From positions 56,645,308-56,709,307 of the forward strand of contig CM017558.1 of assembly GCA_007844125.1 (NCBI GenBank): a stretch of DNA of 64,000 bases, written 5' to 3'. The position numbers and the translations under genes are program-made. The notes beneath the pieces were generated by a model, which saw only the letters and a list, made by a program, of their open reading frames with translations, had not been told where the DNA came from and made no database searches. Each line of letters opens with the position of its first letter. Position 1 is the first letter of the stretch. Below are positions 61,936-64,000 of this stretch, piece after piece. This DNA comes from Sinonovacula constricta (lineage: Eukaryota > Mollusca > Bivalvia > Cardiida > Solecurtidae).

Positions 61936-64000
61936 ACTCCCTCCCAGGAGGTAAATGACTCCTGGCATTTCAACCTCAATTATCAGGATTCATCACTATA
62001 AGTAGCAACATCCTTCCCATATACTTGGCTTAATAACTGGAAAAAAACACAAAATAATTGGCCTGCTTTTAACAAACCTAACAGTACTATAAAGTCAAAG
62101 CAATTTAATTCACATTTCTGCCAAAACCACAGATATGAATAAATCCATAACTGCAAATAATCAAGCAGTATACTGTCACTGAAACATTTGATACAAAATA
62201 TATCTGGGCATAGTATTATAGTATAATACAGTGAACTGCTAAGAAATAATATCCTTCCATATTATGACCCAATCATAATACTGGTAATGGTAATAAAACT
62301 ATACAAATGTGATCAATACTATCACTGAAAGTAATTTAGTAAAAAAATTAAAAATCATAACTACATTCAAACAAAATATTCAGTTTTACCAACCGAACTA
62401 ACTGGTTTTGGTGTAGTCACCAAGTGACAAACCCACTGACCAAACCGATCAGGTGGCTTACGGACTCTGGTTGAGCGACGCTCAACTGATTCTTCAGGTG
62501 AAGAAATTATTGGATTCAGAACTCTATGATTTATATCTGGAGTTTGTTCTGTTCTGGTCAGTGATGCATCATCTACCGGACCACGTTCTGTGCCATCATC
62601 CTGCTTCTGATAGCGGACTGCTCCTAAACCAGTGCCAGAACTATCAGTGTGCAGAATAAATGGTTTTGTATAGTCGGCAAAGGCTAAGACCGGGGCATTG
62701 GTCAACTTATCGACAAGAGTATCGAAAGCTGTTTGTTGGTCTGAAGCCCAAATCCACTTTGTAGGACTTTTCCGACGTTTCTTAGATTTCTTATTGACCA
62801 CTTTACCATTGAGACAATGACCTTCAAGCAATCTGTTCAAAGGCTTAACTATGATTGCATAGTTTTCCACAAAGCGCCGATAGTACCCAGAAAAACCAAG
62901 GAACTGACGTAATTCCTTAATATTTTTAGGCTCTGGCCACTTCTTAATGGCTGATGTCTTCTCTGGATCCGACTGAAAATGCTGTGTACGGGATGCTTTT
63001 TTCCTCTATTTCACATTCCAGTAACCAGATCTTAGGTCAAGTTTTGAAAACATAGTAGAGCCAACTAGAGAGTCAACGATATCATCGAACCTAGGAAGCA
63101 TATAGGCATCTTTCCTGGTTCTTGAATTCAGCAGTCTCCAGTCAATGCAGAAGCGAAGGCTGCCATCTCGCTTTCTCACTAAAACTACATTACTGGAATA
63201 GGGACTGTCTGACTCCCTAATCAATCCTGCATCAAGCATCTGTCTAATGTGTTGACGTACCTCCTCATACATGCTTGGGGGTATTTTCCTGTATGGTTGT
63301 TTAAATGGCCTGTCATCCTCTAACACAATCTTGTGCTCGAGAAGATCAGTGCAACCAATGTCTGTAAGCCCAGTAGAAAACACATGTTGCCAGTTGCCTA
63401 AAACCTGATGAACCCTAAGGAGCTGCTCAGGTGTGATGTTATCTATATTGATTTTCACACCCAAATCATTGCTTTCAGCATCCTTGGACTTTGAGTTAGG
63501 CAACTCGGAGGCTAAACTGTCAATCACATCAACTTCTGTGAGTTTGCAAACAGTAGTTTTTGGATGTATTGTCAATGGCTTTGCAGTCATATTGCAGACC
63601 TTGACAACAATTCTGGCAAAAGATCCAGATTGCTTCATCTTAACAAGTCTTGGACAAACAATGTAACCTGGCGTACCACTGTCTGGATTCTCCGTCACAA
63701 CATGCGATATACCATGAGCAACACAATATCAGAGTGTTTGTCTGGTTTGGACCCAGTTTGTAAGATTTGTTGCCATAAAGTGTAGCAGAAATGGACTGGC
63801 ATGTCAAACTGTTGACCGAAGTTTTCCATTCTAATGGCAAGTCTTATGGATCAAACTTATCTCTTAAATGTCTAATAACATTGGTTCCTATGATAACTGG
63901 ACATGATTGTGAGAATCGGTTATCTGGCGTCACTAAAATTGGAACATTTACATTAAAATCGGAAAACAGAACTGATAAATTGCACTCTATGTATCCAATA
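61936..64000 (-). mobile_element. Internally deleted Ty3/gypsy retrotransposon
   Basis: Reading on the - strand from 64000: end of the protease (VPILVTPD, CPVIIGTNVI), a PR-RT linker (PGYIVCPRLVKMK, FARIVVKVCNMTAKP), the RT start (YRKIPPSMYEEVRQHI, LVRKRDGSLRFCIDWR, FSKLDLRSGYWNV). Then a jump at about 62960-63010 from TAFSVG to [14 protein letters not shown], removing the F/YxDD core. Then [14 protein letters not shown] and the RNase H start ([14 protein letters not shown]). A second jump at about 62590-62630 leads to a C-terminal [14 protein letters not shown]. Most of RNase H and all of the integrase core are missing. The element runs off the window. Confidence 0.82.

Overview
This is a stretch of animal nuclear DNA. 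It is AT-rich, genes are split into small exons (about 60-240 bp) with GT-AG introns of up to 6.3 kb, and repeats are abundant. The lectin-like/EGF receptor genes, the tRNA-derived SINEs and the Penelope-like, LINE and Ty3/gypsy remnants fit a mollusc, probably a bivalve. That taxonomic call is inference.

The backbone of the window is a tandem cluster of one receptor gene family, all copies on the + strand. Gene A (15083-36886, 11 coding exons, conceptual 565 aa) is intact. It encodes a signal peptide, two F-type-lectin-like/discoidin-like domains (each split over two exons), three SREC/MEGF10-type EGF modules, one membrane segment, and a short cytoplasmic tail with three tyrosine motifs (YEEP, SVYSTV, YVNV). 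Gene B (46808-60126) is a paralogue with the same order. It carries a one-base frameshift in exon 3, a vanished EGF1, an EGF3 exon without its acceptor, a Penelope-like element in the last intron and a mutated last acceptor. It is either a decaying gene or one that survives by skipping exons. Three further relics of the 5' end of the same gene lie at 5.3-5.75 kb, 8.07-8.46 kb and 40.6-41.25 kb. The duplicated block reaches beyond the coding exons: a conserved 5' segment with an AGATAAG box (about 14.05 kb and 45.96 kb, mutated at 4.53 kb) and about 0.7 kb of 3' flank (to about 37.64 kb and 60.89 kb).

Layout: 0-5.2 kb repeats and silent DNA; 5.3-8.5 kb two gene relics, a SINE and large microsatellites; 9.8-11.9 kb a Penelope-like fragment and a 642-bp inverted-repeat element; 13.9-37.6 kb gene A, whose introns hold a dead LINE with a SINE nested in it, a probable hAT-like element with a second SINE, a near-perfect 275-bp tandem duplication, an antisense LINE and a 763-bp pogo/mariner-type MITE; 37.7-45.8 kb a relic, tRNA-like sequences and trinucleotide repeats; 45.9-60.9 kb gene B; 61-64 kb an internally deleted Ty3/gypsy element on the - strand.

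The most interesting content is the receptor family itself. It has lectin-type ectodomains in which the usual fucose-binding His is replaced by Ser within a CxCCxST motif, joined through EGF stalks to a tail resembling ITAM/ITIM and Grb2-type phosphotyrosine sites. It expands in tandem, and almost all its exons are phase-1 symmetric and therefore skippable.
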